NCBI GenBank assembly: GCA_937902425.1
Contig: CALFNB010000498.1
Coordinates: forward strand, 1 to 36,994
Length of the DNA: 36,994 bases
Origin: an uncultured Acetobacteraceae bacterium
GTDB lineage: Bacteria; Pseudomonadota; Alphaproteobacteria; Acetobacterales; Acetobacteraceae
Direction: 5' to 3'
Made by a program: the position numbers and the translations under genes. The notes beneath the pieces are model-generated. The model searched no databases. It was not told the origin of the DNA and was given only the letters and a program-made list of their open reading frames with translations. Below, piece by piece: positions 1-7,833 of the stretch; position 1 is the first letter of the stretch; each line of letters starts with the position of its first letter.

Positions 1-2
1 AG

Positions 3-329
3 GTGCGGCCGGTGCTGTGCTTCTGGCTGGCGGGCCTGTTGTCGGCGTTTCTCGACAACGCGCCGTCCTACCTGGTGTTTTTCGACCTGGCGGGGATCCG
101 GCCGGAGGCGATGACCGCCGGCCAGGCGGCGGCGTTGCGGGCGATTTCGGCGGGGGCGGTGATGTTCGGCGGGCTTACCTATATCGGCAACGCATCGAAC
201 CTGGTGCTGCGAACCGTGGCATCGCATCGTGGGGTCAGGATGCCGGGGTTCGTCCCGTTCATGCTGTGGGCGGCGTTGGTCATGCTGCCGGTACTGGGCG
301 TGGTCTGCGCCGTATTCTTTCGCGATTGA
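3..329 (+). CDS. Na+/H+ antiporter-like membrane protein, C-terminal part (truncated by window edge)
   Basis: Hydrophobic protein with 'LDNAPSYLVFFDLAG' and 'YIGNASNLVLRTVA' segments typical of citrate-transporter/sodium:proton antiporter family C-termini; open at the 5' window edge. Confidence 0.6.
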   Translation: MRPVLCFWLAGLLSAFLDNAPSYLVFFDLAGIRPEAMTAGQAAALRAISAGAVMFGGLTYIGNASNLVLRTVASHRGVRMPGFVPFMLWAALVMLPVLGVVCAVFFRD

Positions 330-403
330 GCAACGTTGCCTCGCGGCCGCGCAGGTCTTATCCCCTGAGGTCTTGCCCCATTAAGAGGTTTGGATTGATC
401 AGC

Positions 404-802
404 ATGGGATCCGCATCGCTTCAGTCAGGCAGCCATATTCGTGTCGTGCTCCGCGATATCGAAACCGAGGCTCACGTCGGACTGCACCCGTGGGAGCGGC
501 ATCCGGAGCGTCCAACGCGGCTTATCGTCAATGTCGAGATGTTCGCGCCATTGGTTCGGCCGCTGTCCGCCGAGTCACCCGATTCGATCCTCGATTACGA
601 TCCGATTCGTGAGGCGTTGAAGGCATGGCCGGCGCGCCCGCACACGCCATTGCTGGAAACCTTGCTGCACGAGCTCGTCGAATTATGTTTCCGCGATCCG
701 CGGGTCAGCGCCTGCCGGGTGTCGATCATGAAGCCTGACATCTTCAATGAGGCGGCCGGCGCCGGCGTGGAGGTCTACCAGGTTCGCGAACCGGGCGTTT
801 GA
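404..802 (+). CDS. folB: Dihydroneopterin aldolase
   Basis: Translation from ATG 404 'IRVVLRDIETEAHVGLHPWERHPERPTRLIVNVEM...LLETLLHELVELCFRDPRVSACRVSIMKPDI' matches FolB family pattern; next to a pteridine-reductase-like SDR. Confidence 0.85.
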   Translation: MGSASLQSGSHIRVVLRDIETEAHVGLHPWERHPERPTRLIVNVEMFAPLVRPLSAESPDSILDYDPIREALKAWPARPHTPLLETLLHELVELCFRDPRVSACRVSIMKPDIFNEAAGAGVEVYQVREPGV

Positions 803-816
803 GGAGATCGAGGCGC

Positions 817-1578
817 GTGCGAACAGTGCTGATCACCGGTGCGGCCAGGCGCGTGGGAGCGGCCATCGCCCGCCAGTTGGCCGCGGATGGTTGGGCCGTG
901 ATCGTGCACTACAACCGGTCGAAGACGGAGGCTGAGCAACTCGCCGACGAAATTCGCCAGCTCGGGGGCGTCTGCGATATCGTCCAGGCGGACCTGGCGA
1001 ACCAGTCCGATGTGGAAAGCCTGATGCGGCGGTGTGTCGCGTTGCATGGCTCGGTCGAGTGCCTGATAAATAATGCCTCGGTATTTTATTACGACGATAT
1101 ATCATCCGTCTCGTGGGAGTCGCTGCATGATCATCTCGCCTCCAACCTGATCGCACCGGTGTTTCTCTGCCGGGATTTCGCCCGGATGTTCGATGGCCGC
1201 GGGGACCGCTGCATCATCAACATCCTCGATCAGAAAGTGGCGAACCTGAACCCGGATTTCTTGTCGTACACAATTGGCAAGATCGGCCTTTCCGGCCTGA
1301 CGGAAATGCTGGCGATGGCTTTCACGGGGCGCATTCGGGTTTGCGGGATCGCGCCTGGCCTGGCGCTGGTCAGCGGCAAGCAGACGGAGGCGTCGTTCGA
1401 AAAGGCATGGCACGCGCCGCCGCTGCGTCGAAGCACCACGCCCGACGAAATCGCCACCTGCGTGCGCTACATTCTGGCGTCGCCGTCGATGACGGGCAGC
1501 ACGATTTTCCTCGACGGCGGTGAAAGCCTCGCCGGTCGCGTGAGGGACGTGGCCTTCGATCCGTCGGTGTCGACATAG
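817..1578 (+). CDS. SDR-family oxidoreductase, pteridine reductase/FolM-like
   Basis: N-terminal 'VLITGAARRVGAAIARQLA' Rossmann glycine motif, 'NNAS' and Y-x3-K ('YTIGK') catalytic motif; directly downstream of folB. Start GTG 817 or TTG 799. Confidence 0.8.
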   Translation: MRTVLITGAARRVGAAIARQLAADGWAVIVHYNRSKTEAEQLADEIRQLGGVCDIVQADLANQSDVESLMRRCVALHGSVECLINNASVFYYDDISSVSWESLHDHLASNLIAPVFLCRDFARMFDGRGDRCIINILDQKVANLNPDFLSYTIGKIGLSGLTEMLAMAFTGRIRVCGIAPGLALVSGKQTEASFEKAWHAPPLRRSTTPDEIATCVRYILASPSMTGSTIFLDGGESLAGRVRDVAFDPSVST

Positions 1579-1645
1579 CTCGGGTTGATCGCCGCTTTCG
1601 CATTCGTCACCCTGACCCGGATCGCTTCAACGATACGGTCCCATT

Positions 1646-1772
1646 CGCGCTCTTCGCGGTCCTTTGCGTTTTATCTTGGTCCGATACCACGTGAAGCCCG
1701 ACGGTGGGCCACTATCGCCAACACCTCCAACGGCAACGCGAAAGGAAAACGTAAAGGACCGCGAAGGGCGCG
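1646..1772. repeat. Imperfect inverted repeat element (27-bp arms, ~73-bp core)
   Basis: 1646-1672 CGCGCTCTTCGCGGTCCTTTGCGTTTT and 1746-1772 AAAACGTAAAGGACCGCGAAGGGCGCG are reverse complements with 2 mismatches. Confidence 0.8.
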
Positions 1773-1942
1773 CACTCGGGGGACGACGGTCGGCCGCGGC
1801 GGCGAAGGGGTGGTGCGACGTTGGCCGTAACGGTAGGTTGGCGCGCATGCTGTCGAGCCGAGCCGTTTCGGAGCGGGGTCCGCGAGTCGGCGGCAATGGT
1901 CGGCGGAATGCGCCGCGCCAGCGCGATGTGGGGAAGAACAAG

Positions 1943-3019
1943 ATGCGGTACCGTATCTATCTGATGATGAGTTTCCTGACCAAGGCCAGACGATCAGCCA
2001 GGCCCTCGCGGCACCGCCGATCATTCCCCCAATTGATCAGCGCCCTGATTTGGCTGGCGACGGTTCAGTGCATCACGCCAGTAACGGCCAAAGCGGACGA
2101 TCAGGTCACCTTCGGCATCGACTGGCGAGCCGAAGCCGAATATGGCGGCTACTATCAGGCGGTGGCCAAGGGCATCTACGCGAAACACGGCCTCGCGGTC
2201 ACCATCCGGGAGGGCGGGCCCCAGGTCAATCAGATGCAACTGCTCATGGCCGGCCGACTGGACTTCAATCTCGGCGGCGGACGGGCGATCGAGTTCGTGC
2301 AAAATAGTTTGCCCTACGTCGCCATCGCCGCGATCTTTCAAAAGGATCCCGCCGTCCTGATCGCGCATCCCGGCCAGGGCAACGACAGCTTCACCGCGCT
2401 CAAGGGCAAACCGGTCGAGATCGCATCCGACGCGCGGCAAAGCTGGTGGCGGTTTCTCGCCAGGAAATATGGCTACAGCGAGACGCAGGTCAGGCTCTAT
2501 ACCTTCAACATGGCGCCATTCCTGGCGGACAAAACTTTGATCCAGCAGGGCTACCTCGGCTCCGAGCCGTTCGTCATCAAGGAAATGGGCGGCATCGACC
2601 CCGTGGTACTACTGGTCGCCGATGGCGGATACAATGGTTATTCGAATATCATCACCGCGAGCCGGAAAATCGTCGACGAAAAACCTGACCTCGTCCAGCG
2701 CTTCGTGGATGCCTCCGTCGAGGGCTGGTATTCGTTTCTCTACGACGATCCAACCCCGGCGAACAAGTTGATCAAGGCGGCCAATCCGGAGATGACCGAT
2801 GCTCTGCTCGCCTATGGACGCAAGATGATGAAGGACCATGGCATCGTCGATTCAGGCGATGCGCTCAGGCTCGGCATAGGCGCCATGACGCAGGCTCGAT
2901 GGAACGAATTCTACCACAACATGGTCGCCGTGGGCGTCTATCCGGCCGGTATCGACGTGGACAAGGCCTACGTGACCCGGTTCGTGAACCATCGTGCGGG
3001 TATTGAAATAAAAAAATGA
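1943..3019 (+). CDS. NMT1/THI5-like ABC transporter substrate-binding protein
   Basis: 'VTFGIDWRAEAEYGGYYQAVAKGIYAKHGLAVTIREGGPQVNQMQLLMAGRLDFNLGGG' is typical of the Thi5/NMT1 periplasmic binding family; putative signal sequence after ATG 1943. Confidence 0.85.
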   Translation: MRYRIYLMMSFLTKARRSARPSRHRRSFPQLISALIWLATVQCITPVTAKADDQVTFGIDWRAEAEYGGYYQAVAKGIYAKHGLAVTIREGGPQVNQMQLLMAGRLDFNLGGGRAIEFVQNSLPYVAIAAIFQKDPAVLIAHPGQGNDSFTALKGKPVEIASDARQSWWRFLARKYGYSETQVRLYTFNMAPFLADKTLIQQGYLGSEPFVIKEMGGIDPVVLLVADGGYNGYSNIITASRKIVDEKPDLVQRFVDASVEGWYSFLYDDPTPANKLIKAANPEMTDALLAYGRKMMKDHGIVDSGDALRLGIGAMTQARWNEFYHNMVAVGVYPAGIDVDKAYVTRFVNHRAGIEIKK

Positions 3020-3930
3020 GCGAGGCAGACCCAACCACCGGTTCGCCGCGCCCATGGAAAGGCCTCGACACGAGCCAGATGCCGGTGTTCATCGGCTACG
3101 ATCAGGTCGAGCGGATGGTCGCCGCGCTGTTGGAAACCGCGGCGGAGTGGCGGCCGGAAGCGGTGGTGGGCATCGCCAGGGGCGGCGTGGTGCCGGCGGC
3201 GATGGCGGCGGGTATCCTCGCGTTGCCGCTGTCGTTCGTCAGCCATGACGCGATCACCGGGGCCGTGAGCTGGATTGGCCCTCCGGCATCCGGGCGCCGA
3301 ATCCTCCTCGTTGACGATTGTTGTTCCAGCGGAAACACGTTGCACCGCACACGTACGGTGCTGTGCGATGAAGGACGCGACTGTCTGACATTGGTTGTCG
3401 TGCATGATCCCGACACCGTGCGGCACATGCCCGACCTGTCGTATCCCATGCGCGCGCTGTTCCGGCTGCCATGGGAACGTGGCGAGGCAACCCCGACCGG
3501 CCGCGCGGCGAAAGCATCCAGCATCCGCGACGCCCCTCGCGCGGAAGCCCCATTCGTTGGTCTGGGACTGAATACATGGCCAACGGCCAACCTCGCGACC
3601 GGCCTGGGCAAGCACCTTCCGCTCGACCGGGCCGTGCTGATCTGCGAGCTTCCCGAAGCGGAACGAACGCGAATCGCCGCCGCGCTCGCCACGACGCCCT
3701 GGCGGCATTTGCCGTTGGAATGCCGCGCGCGATCGACCGCCGGAGATAAACACGCCGTCGCGCGGTTCAAAGCGGAGACCGCGACCAGATGGGGGTGCAC
3801 GCACTTCATCGAATGCGATGCCGAGCAGGCGATCGAAATTTCCGCCCATGCGCCACACCTGATCGTGACCTGGTGGTCGGCCGAATCTGGTCTGGGCTGG
3901 ACCGTTGGTGCCGCTGCTCAATTGGACTGA
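3016..3930 (+). CDS. Phosphoribosyltransferase-domain protein with C-terminal extension (HAD-like?)
   Basis: PRPP-binding motif 'ILLVDDCCSSGNTL'; C-terminal ~150 aa 'RFKAETATRWGCTHFIECDAEQAIEISAHAPHLIVTWW' resembles HAD-fused PRTases; start overlaps upstream stop (ATGA). Confidence 0.75.
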   Translation: MSEADPTTGSPRPWKGLDTSQMPVFIGYDQVERMVAALLETAAEWRPEAVVGIARGGVVPAAMAAGILALPLSFVSHDAITGAVSWIGPPASGRRILLVDDCCSSGNTLHRTRTVLCDEGRDCLTLVVVHDPDTVRHMPDLSYPMRALFRLPWERGEATPTGRAAKASSIRDAPRAEAPFVGLGLNTWPTANLATGLGKHLPLDRAVLICELPEAERTRIAAALATTPWRHLPLECRARSTAGDKHAVARFKAETATRWGCTHFIECDAEQAIEISAHAPHLIVTWWSAESGLGWTVGAAAQLD

Positions 3931-4014
3931 CCAGTCCCGTCGACTTCCGCCTTGCCACCGGCGCCTTGGCGGGACTACCCAAAGCCCCCAGCTTTGGCCG
4001 AGAGGCTTCAACCC

Positions 4015-4635
4015 GTGGAACAACCGGTCCAACCCGTCAGTCACGCCATCGAACTCGCTGTCCTCGACGCGCCGGTGCTCACGCGCGGTGTGCTGACCAT
4101 GTTCTTGCTTCACCTCGCCGAGGCCGGCGCCTTCGATCCCGTCTGGTCCGAACAGATCCACATCGACTGGGTGCGCGAACTGCAGCGTCAGCGCCCCGAT
4201 ATCCCGGTGGAGCGTCTGCGCCATCGTCGTCTGGAGATGGACCGCGCCTTCCCGGTCGCCAACGTGATCGCCAGCCGCGACGCGCAGGACGAAGTGCTGG
4301 CCCACTGTACCACGGCCGCCGAGCGCAAGAGCGCCCATGTCCTCGCCACCGCGTTGTCGGCGCGCGCCGCGGTGATCGTTACCGATGCCGCCTTTTGCCT
4401 GACCGAAGTGATGTCGAAGGTCTGGCACGACACCGCTGTCCTGTCGCCCGACGCCTGGTGCCTCGAATTGCTCGATCGGCATGAGGCCGCGGTGCTGGAA
4501 GGGGGTCGTGCCCATCGCGCCAGCCTGACCAGCGGCGACAATTCGACCGACTTCTGGCTCGCGCTGTTGCGGGAGCCGCATGTCGGCCTCCGGGCGACCG
4601 CCGACCGTCTTGCCACATACCGGGCCCAACTCTGA
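4015..4635 (+). CDS. PIN-domain protein
   Basis: 'AVLDAPVLTRGVLTMFLLHLAEAGAFDPVWSEQIHIDWVREL...DEVLAHCTTAAERKSAHVLATALSARAAVIVTDA' follows a PIN/VapC-like pattern. Start GTG 4015 (or TTG 3952). Confidence 0.65.
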   Translation: MEQPVQPVSHAIELAVLDAPVLTRGVLTMFLLHLAEAGAFDPVWSEQIHIDWVRELQRQRPDIPVERLRHRRLEMDRAFPVANVIASRDAQDEVLAHCTTAAERKSAHVLATALSARAAVIVTDAAFCLTEVMSKVWHDTAVLSPDAWCLELLDRHEAAVLEGGRAHRASLTSGDNSTDFWLALLREPHVGLRATADRLATYRAQL

Positions 4636-5216
4636 TCGCCGGACTGATCCTGGCGGGCGGCGGCGCGCGCCGGCTTGGCGGTGCCGATAAGCCGTTGCTG
4701 ACAATTGGATCGTCGACCATCCTCGCGCGCATCATCGCCGCGCTGGATGTGGCGGCAATCGCGATCAGCGCCAACGGCGACCCGTCGCGGTTCGCGACCT
4801 ATGGCCGCCCGGTTCTGACCGACGGCGCATTCGCCGGGGAAGGCCCGCTCGCCGGAATTCTCGCCGGTCTCGACTGGGGTTTCGGCATCGGCGCGACGGC
4901 GCTGCTGACCGTGCCGGGTGATACGCCGTTCGTGCCGCGCGGCCTCGCCGCCGCGTTGTCGCCGCCGCCCGCCTGCGCCGCGAGTTGTGGCCGCGTTCAC
5001 CATCTCGTCGCGCTCTGGCCGATCGCCGTCCGCACCGCGCTGCGTGATCACCTGTCCGAGCCCAGATCGCGCCATGTCGTGCGTTTCACCGAGCGGATCG
5101 GCATGCGCCGGGTTGATTTTCCGCCCGCCGCGTGGGACTCGTTTCTCAACGTGAACACGCAAGCCGATCTGGAGGCGGCGCGCTCACTGGTGGGGGTAGC
5201 GGAGGGACCAACATGA
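4632..5216 (+). CDS. mobA: Molybdenum cofactor guanylyltransferase
   Basis: Reading upstream of the tracked start gives 'LIAGLILAGGGARRLGGADKPLLTIG', the MobA nucleotide-binding signature; 'EGPLAGILAGLDW', 'VPGDTPFVP', 'FLNVNT' are also typical. Probable CTG start at 4632. Confidence 0.85.
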   Translation: MIAGLILAGGGARRLGGADKPLLTIGSSTILARIIAALDVAAIAISANGDPSRFATYGRPVLTDGAFAGEGPLAGILAGLDWGFGIGATALLTVPGDTPFVPRGLAAALSPPPACAASCGRVHHLVALWPIAVRTALRDHLSEPRSRHVVRFTERIGMRRVDFPPAAWDSFLNVNTQADLEAARSLVGVAEGPT

Positions 5217-6016
5217 CCATGACGGTCGCCTTGGCCGGGCTGGGCGCCATTGGGTTGCCGCTGGCCCGCGCTCTGGACGCGCCGATCGAGGGGCTGAGAT
5301 TGATCGCGGTCGCGACCCGCGATCTGGTCAAGGCCCGTGCTCGCCTCGCGGGCTTCCGCGATCCGCCGGCTTTGGTGGATTTCGCCGATCTCGCTGAGGC
5401 CGACATCGTCGTGGAGGCCACCCCGGCTGCATTGTTCGAACGCGTGGCACTGCCGGCGATCGAGGCGGGACGCATTTTTGTCCCGGCCTCCGTCGGCGCG
5501 CTACTGCCCCGAATGCATTTGGTGAAACTGGCGAGGCGGACAGGCGCGCGGATCGTGGTGCCGACCGGCGCGCTGCTCGGGTTGGACGCAGTGCGCGCGG
5601 TGGCCGAGGGCCGGATCGAAAGCATCACGATCGAAACCCGCAAACCTCCCGCCGGCCTGATCGGCGCGCCGTATCTTGAGAAGCACAGCATCGACATGCT
5701 GGATGTCACGATGCCGCTGCGTGTGTTCGCCGGGAACGCCCGCGATGCCGCCCTCGGCTTTCCGGCCAACGTCAATGTGGCGGCTGCGCTCGCGCTGGCC
5801 GGCATCGGTCCGGTGCGGACGAAAGTCGAGATCTGGGCTGACCCCGGTCTGACCCGCAACGTCCATATCATCCGCGTCGAGGCCGAGGCCGCGCGGTTCA
5901 CGATGCGGATCGAGAATGTGCCGAGTGATGAAAATCCGCGGACGGGCAAGATCACGCCGCTGTCTATTCTGGCGTGTTTGCGCGGCCTCGTCTCCCCACT
6001 GAAGGTGGGGAGCTGA
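5213..6016 (+). CDS. Aspartate dehydrogenase
   Basis: 'VALAGLGAIGLPLARAL' Rossmann motif, 'GALLGLDAVRAVAEGRIESITIETRKPP', 'FPANVNVAAALALAGIGP..T.VEIWADP' characteristic of the NadX/aspartate dehydrogenase family. Confidence 0.85.
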   Translation: MTMTVALAGLGAIGLPLARALDAPIEGLRLIAVATRDLVKARARLAGFRDPPALVDFADLAEADIVVEATPAALFERVALPAIEAGRIFVPASVGALLPRMHLVKLARRTGARIVVPTGALLGLDAVRAVAEGRIESITIETRKPPAGLIGAPYLEKHSIDMLDVTMPLRVFAGNARDAALGFPANVNVAAALALAGIGPVRTKVEIWADPGLTRNVHIIRVEAEAARFTMRIENVPSDENPRTGKITPLSILACLRGLVSPLKVGS

Positions 6017-6058
6017 CCGCTGCCGCTTTTCCTCGAAGGACCGGTCTATTTCATCACG

Positions 6059-6355
6059 GTGACGCTGTTCTGGTTGGTCATTCTGGCGGCCGGCCGCATG
6101 CGGCACGATTTGCTGCTGGTGTTCTGCATTCCGGCGGTGTTCGTCGCCATCGTGATGGGATTCTCGATGGGGATTTACGCCTGGGATACGTTCGGGACGC
6201 CGCAGGCGCTGGCGTGCCCGGTCATCGGCTGGTTCGGCGCACGGGAACTCGCGCGGCGGTACAATTCCCGGGATTTGCTGATCGCCATTTATTTCATCTG
6301 GGCTGTCGGTCTGATGTTCGCGCTGATCGCGGTTGGGATTCCTGATCCCGAGTGA
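6059..6355 (+). CDS. Small hydrophobic membrane protein of unknown function
   Basis: ~98 aa with several transmembrane-like segments; GTG start; same frame as and directly downstream of aspartate dehydrogenase. Confidence 0.5.
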   Translation: MTLFWLVILAAGRMRHDLLLVFCIPAVFVAIVMGFSMGIYAWDTFGTPQALACPVIGWFGARELARRYNSRDLLIAIYFIWAVGLMFALIAVGIPDPE

Positions 6356-7121
6356 TGGCGGGCGGTGCGAATTTCGGAGCCAGCAACCCCGCGCGCGCCA
6401 GGAACAGCGGCGCGGGCGGCACCAGCTTCGCTCCAGCCCAGATGATGAAGTCAGCAAGATCCGCAATGGGAACGATTCGCAATGGATCGTATTCGCCGTT
6501 GCCGCGGGTGCGATGCGTATCCAGGATCGCGTCCGGATCGAGCGAGGTGCGAACCGCCATCCCGAAATCGCAGACGTGACTGCCGGGATGCTCCACCAGG
6601 CACAATGGGGTCACTTCGCCGATCGCGTCAGGCAGCAGGCCCAGTTCTTCGCGAAGTTCGGTCAGCAACTGTCCGCGATAATCCATCGTCCCGTTCTCTC
6701 GCCGCGCCCCCGCGTCCACGCTCCCAGCTGGGCATAGCTGCCACATGCCCGGCTGATAAATCGCGGCGGGCGGCGGCCGGCCGATCACGACGCCGCCCGA
6801 ACAGCGCAACACCCCGCAGGCGGCGAGCGAACGCAGCTCCAGCTCCGGAAACAGCGTGTGGTCCTCGACCTGCGCGACCAGGCGGCGATACTCGGTCAAA
6901 TGCCCGGTGATGCGGTCGGGAGCAATCGTGTCGATTGAGAAGACCTGACCGTTGAACAGCCGCCCGGCGCCTCCGGCTTCGACGCGTGCCGCCGCGGTGG
7001 CCCAGATGGCGCTGATCCGGCCCTCCAACGCGGGTCGGATTGGCGGCATCTCGCGGGTGATGCGGACTTCGACATCCGCGTCGACCGAGTGAACGATGAA
7101 CTGCTCCATGCCGGTAATCAT
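6294..7121 (-). CDS. NUDIX-domain protein
   Basis: 'GSVDAG...TMDYRGQLLTELREELGLLPDAIGEV' contains a REELGL Nudix-box core; start at 7121 or 7109 (MEQFIVH...). Confidence 0.7.
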   Translation of the reverse strand: MITGMEQFIVHSVDADVEVRITREMPPIRPALEGRISAIWATAAARVEAGGAGRLFNGQVFSIDTIAPDRITGHLTEYRRLVAQVEDHTLFPELELRSLAACGVLRCSGGVVIGRPPPAAIYQPGMWQLCPAGSVDAGARRENGTMDYRGQLLTELREELGLLPDAIGEVTPLCLVEHPGSHVCDFGMAVRTSLDPDAILDTHRTRGNGEYDPLRIVPIADLADFIIWAGAKLVPPAPLFLARAGLLAPKFAPPAITRDQESQPRSARTSDRQPR

Positions 7122-7299
7122 AGCCCGTCGACCTGCGCGGCATGCGCACCAATTCGTGCCAGGGATCGCCTGGTAAATGATGGATTCCTTCTGCCAGTGC
7201 TGGTGATTGGGGAAAAATCCCCTCAATTCGCGGGCAAGGCTTTCCCCGGCCGGAAGAACGCGCGACAACGCGCCCCTGACGTTTCGCGGAGCCGATGTC

Positions 7300-7815
7300 A
7301 TGAGTCACAGTCACGATCACGCGCATGAGCACTCGCATGAGGGGCCTCCGGCGCCAGGCACGGTCGACTGGCGGTTGAACGGGGTCCAGGTGATCAAGGG
7401 CGATCAACTGGATACCAACACGGCGCAGACACCCGGGATGAACCGCGCCGCCGCGATCAACAAGGCACGGGTCGGTGCGCAAAAGATCTGGGCTGGCACG
7501 GTGAACATTCACGCCAATGCCAAGACCGGCGCGCATCATCACGGCGCGCTGGAAAGCGTGATCTACGTCGTGCGCGGCAAGGCGCGGATGCGCTGGGGTG
7601 AGAAGCTGGAGTTCGTCGCCGAGGCCGAGGCCGGCGACTTCATCTTCGTCCCGCCTTATGTCCCGCATCAGGAAATCAACGCCAGCACCGATGAAACTCT
7701 GGAGTGCGTGCTGGTACGCAGTGACAACGAAGCCGTGGTGGTGAACCTCGACATCGAGGCGGTGGAGAAGCCTGAGGCGGTGTTCTGGGTCGATCCGATC
7801 CACAAGCATCCGTGA
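7300..7815 (+). CDS. Cupin-domain protein with His-rich N-terminus
   Basis: 'GAHHHGALESVIYVVRGKARMRWG...GDFIFVPPYVPHQEIN' cupin motifs; N-terminus MSHSHDHAHEHSHE. Confidence 0.85.
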   Translation: MSHSHDHAHEHSHEGPPAPGTVDWRLNGVQVIKGDQLDTNTAQTPGMNRAAAINKARVGAQKIWAGTVNIHANAKTGAHHHGALESVIYVVRGKARMRWGEKLEFVAEAEAGDFIFVPPYVPHQEINASTDETLECVLVRSDNEAVVVNLDIEAVEKPEAVFWVDPIHKHP

Positions 7816-7833
7816 CCGCTCAAGGGGCGCGGA

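Noticed and set aside
331-403. Imperfect direct repeat AGGTCTTATCCCC / AGGTCTTGCCCC upstream of folB
   Set aside because: Short, imperfect and single occurrence; insufficient to call a regulatory site.
2968-4704. 578-aa minus-strand ORF
   Set aside because: Antisense to the PRTase, PIN and mobA genes; Arg/Gly/Pro-rich composition typical of GC-rich shadow ORFs, no recognisable domain.
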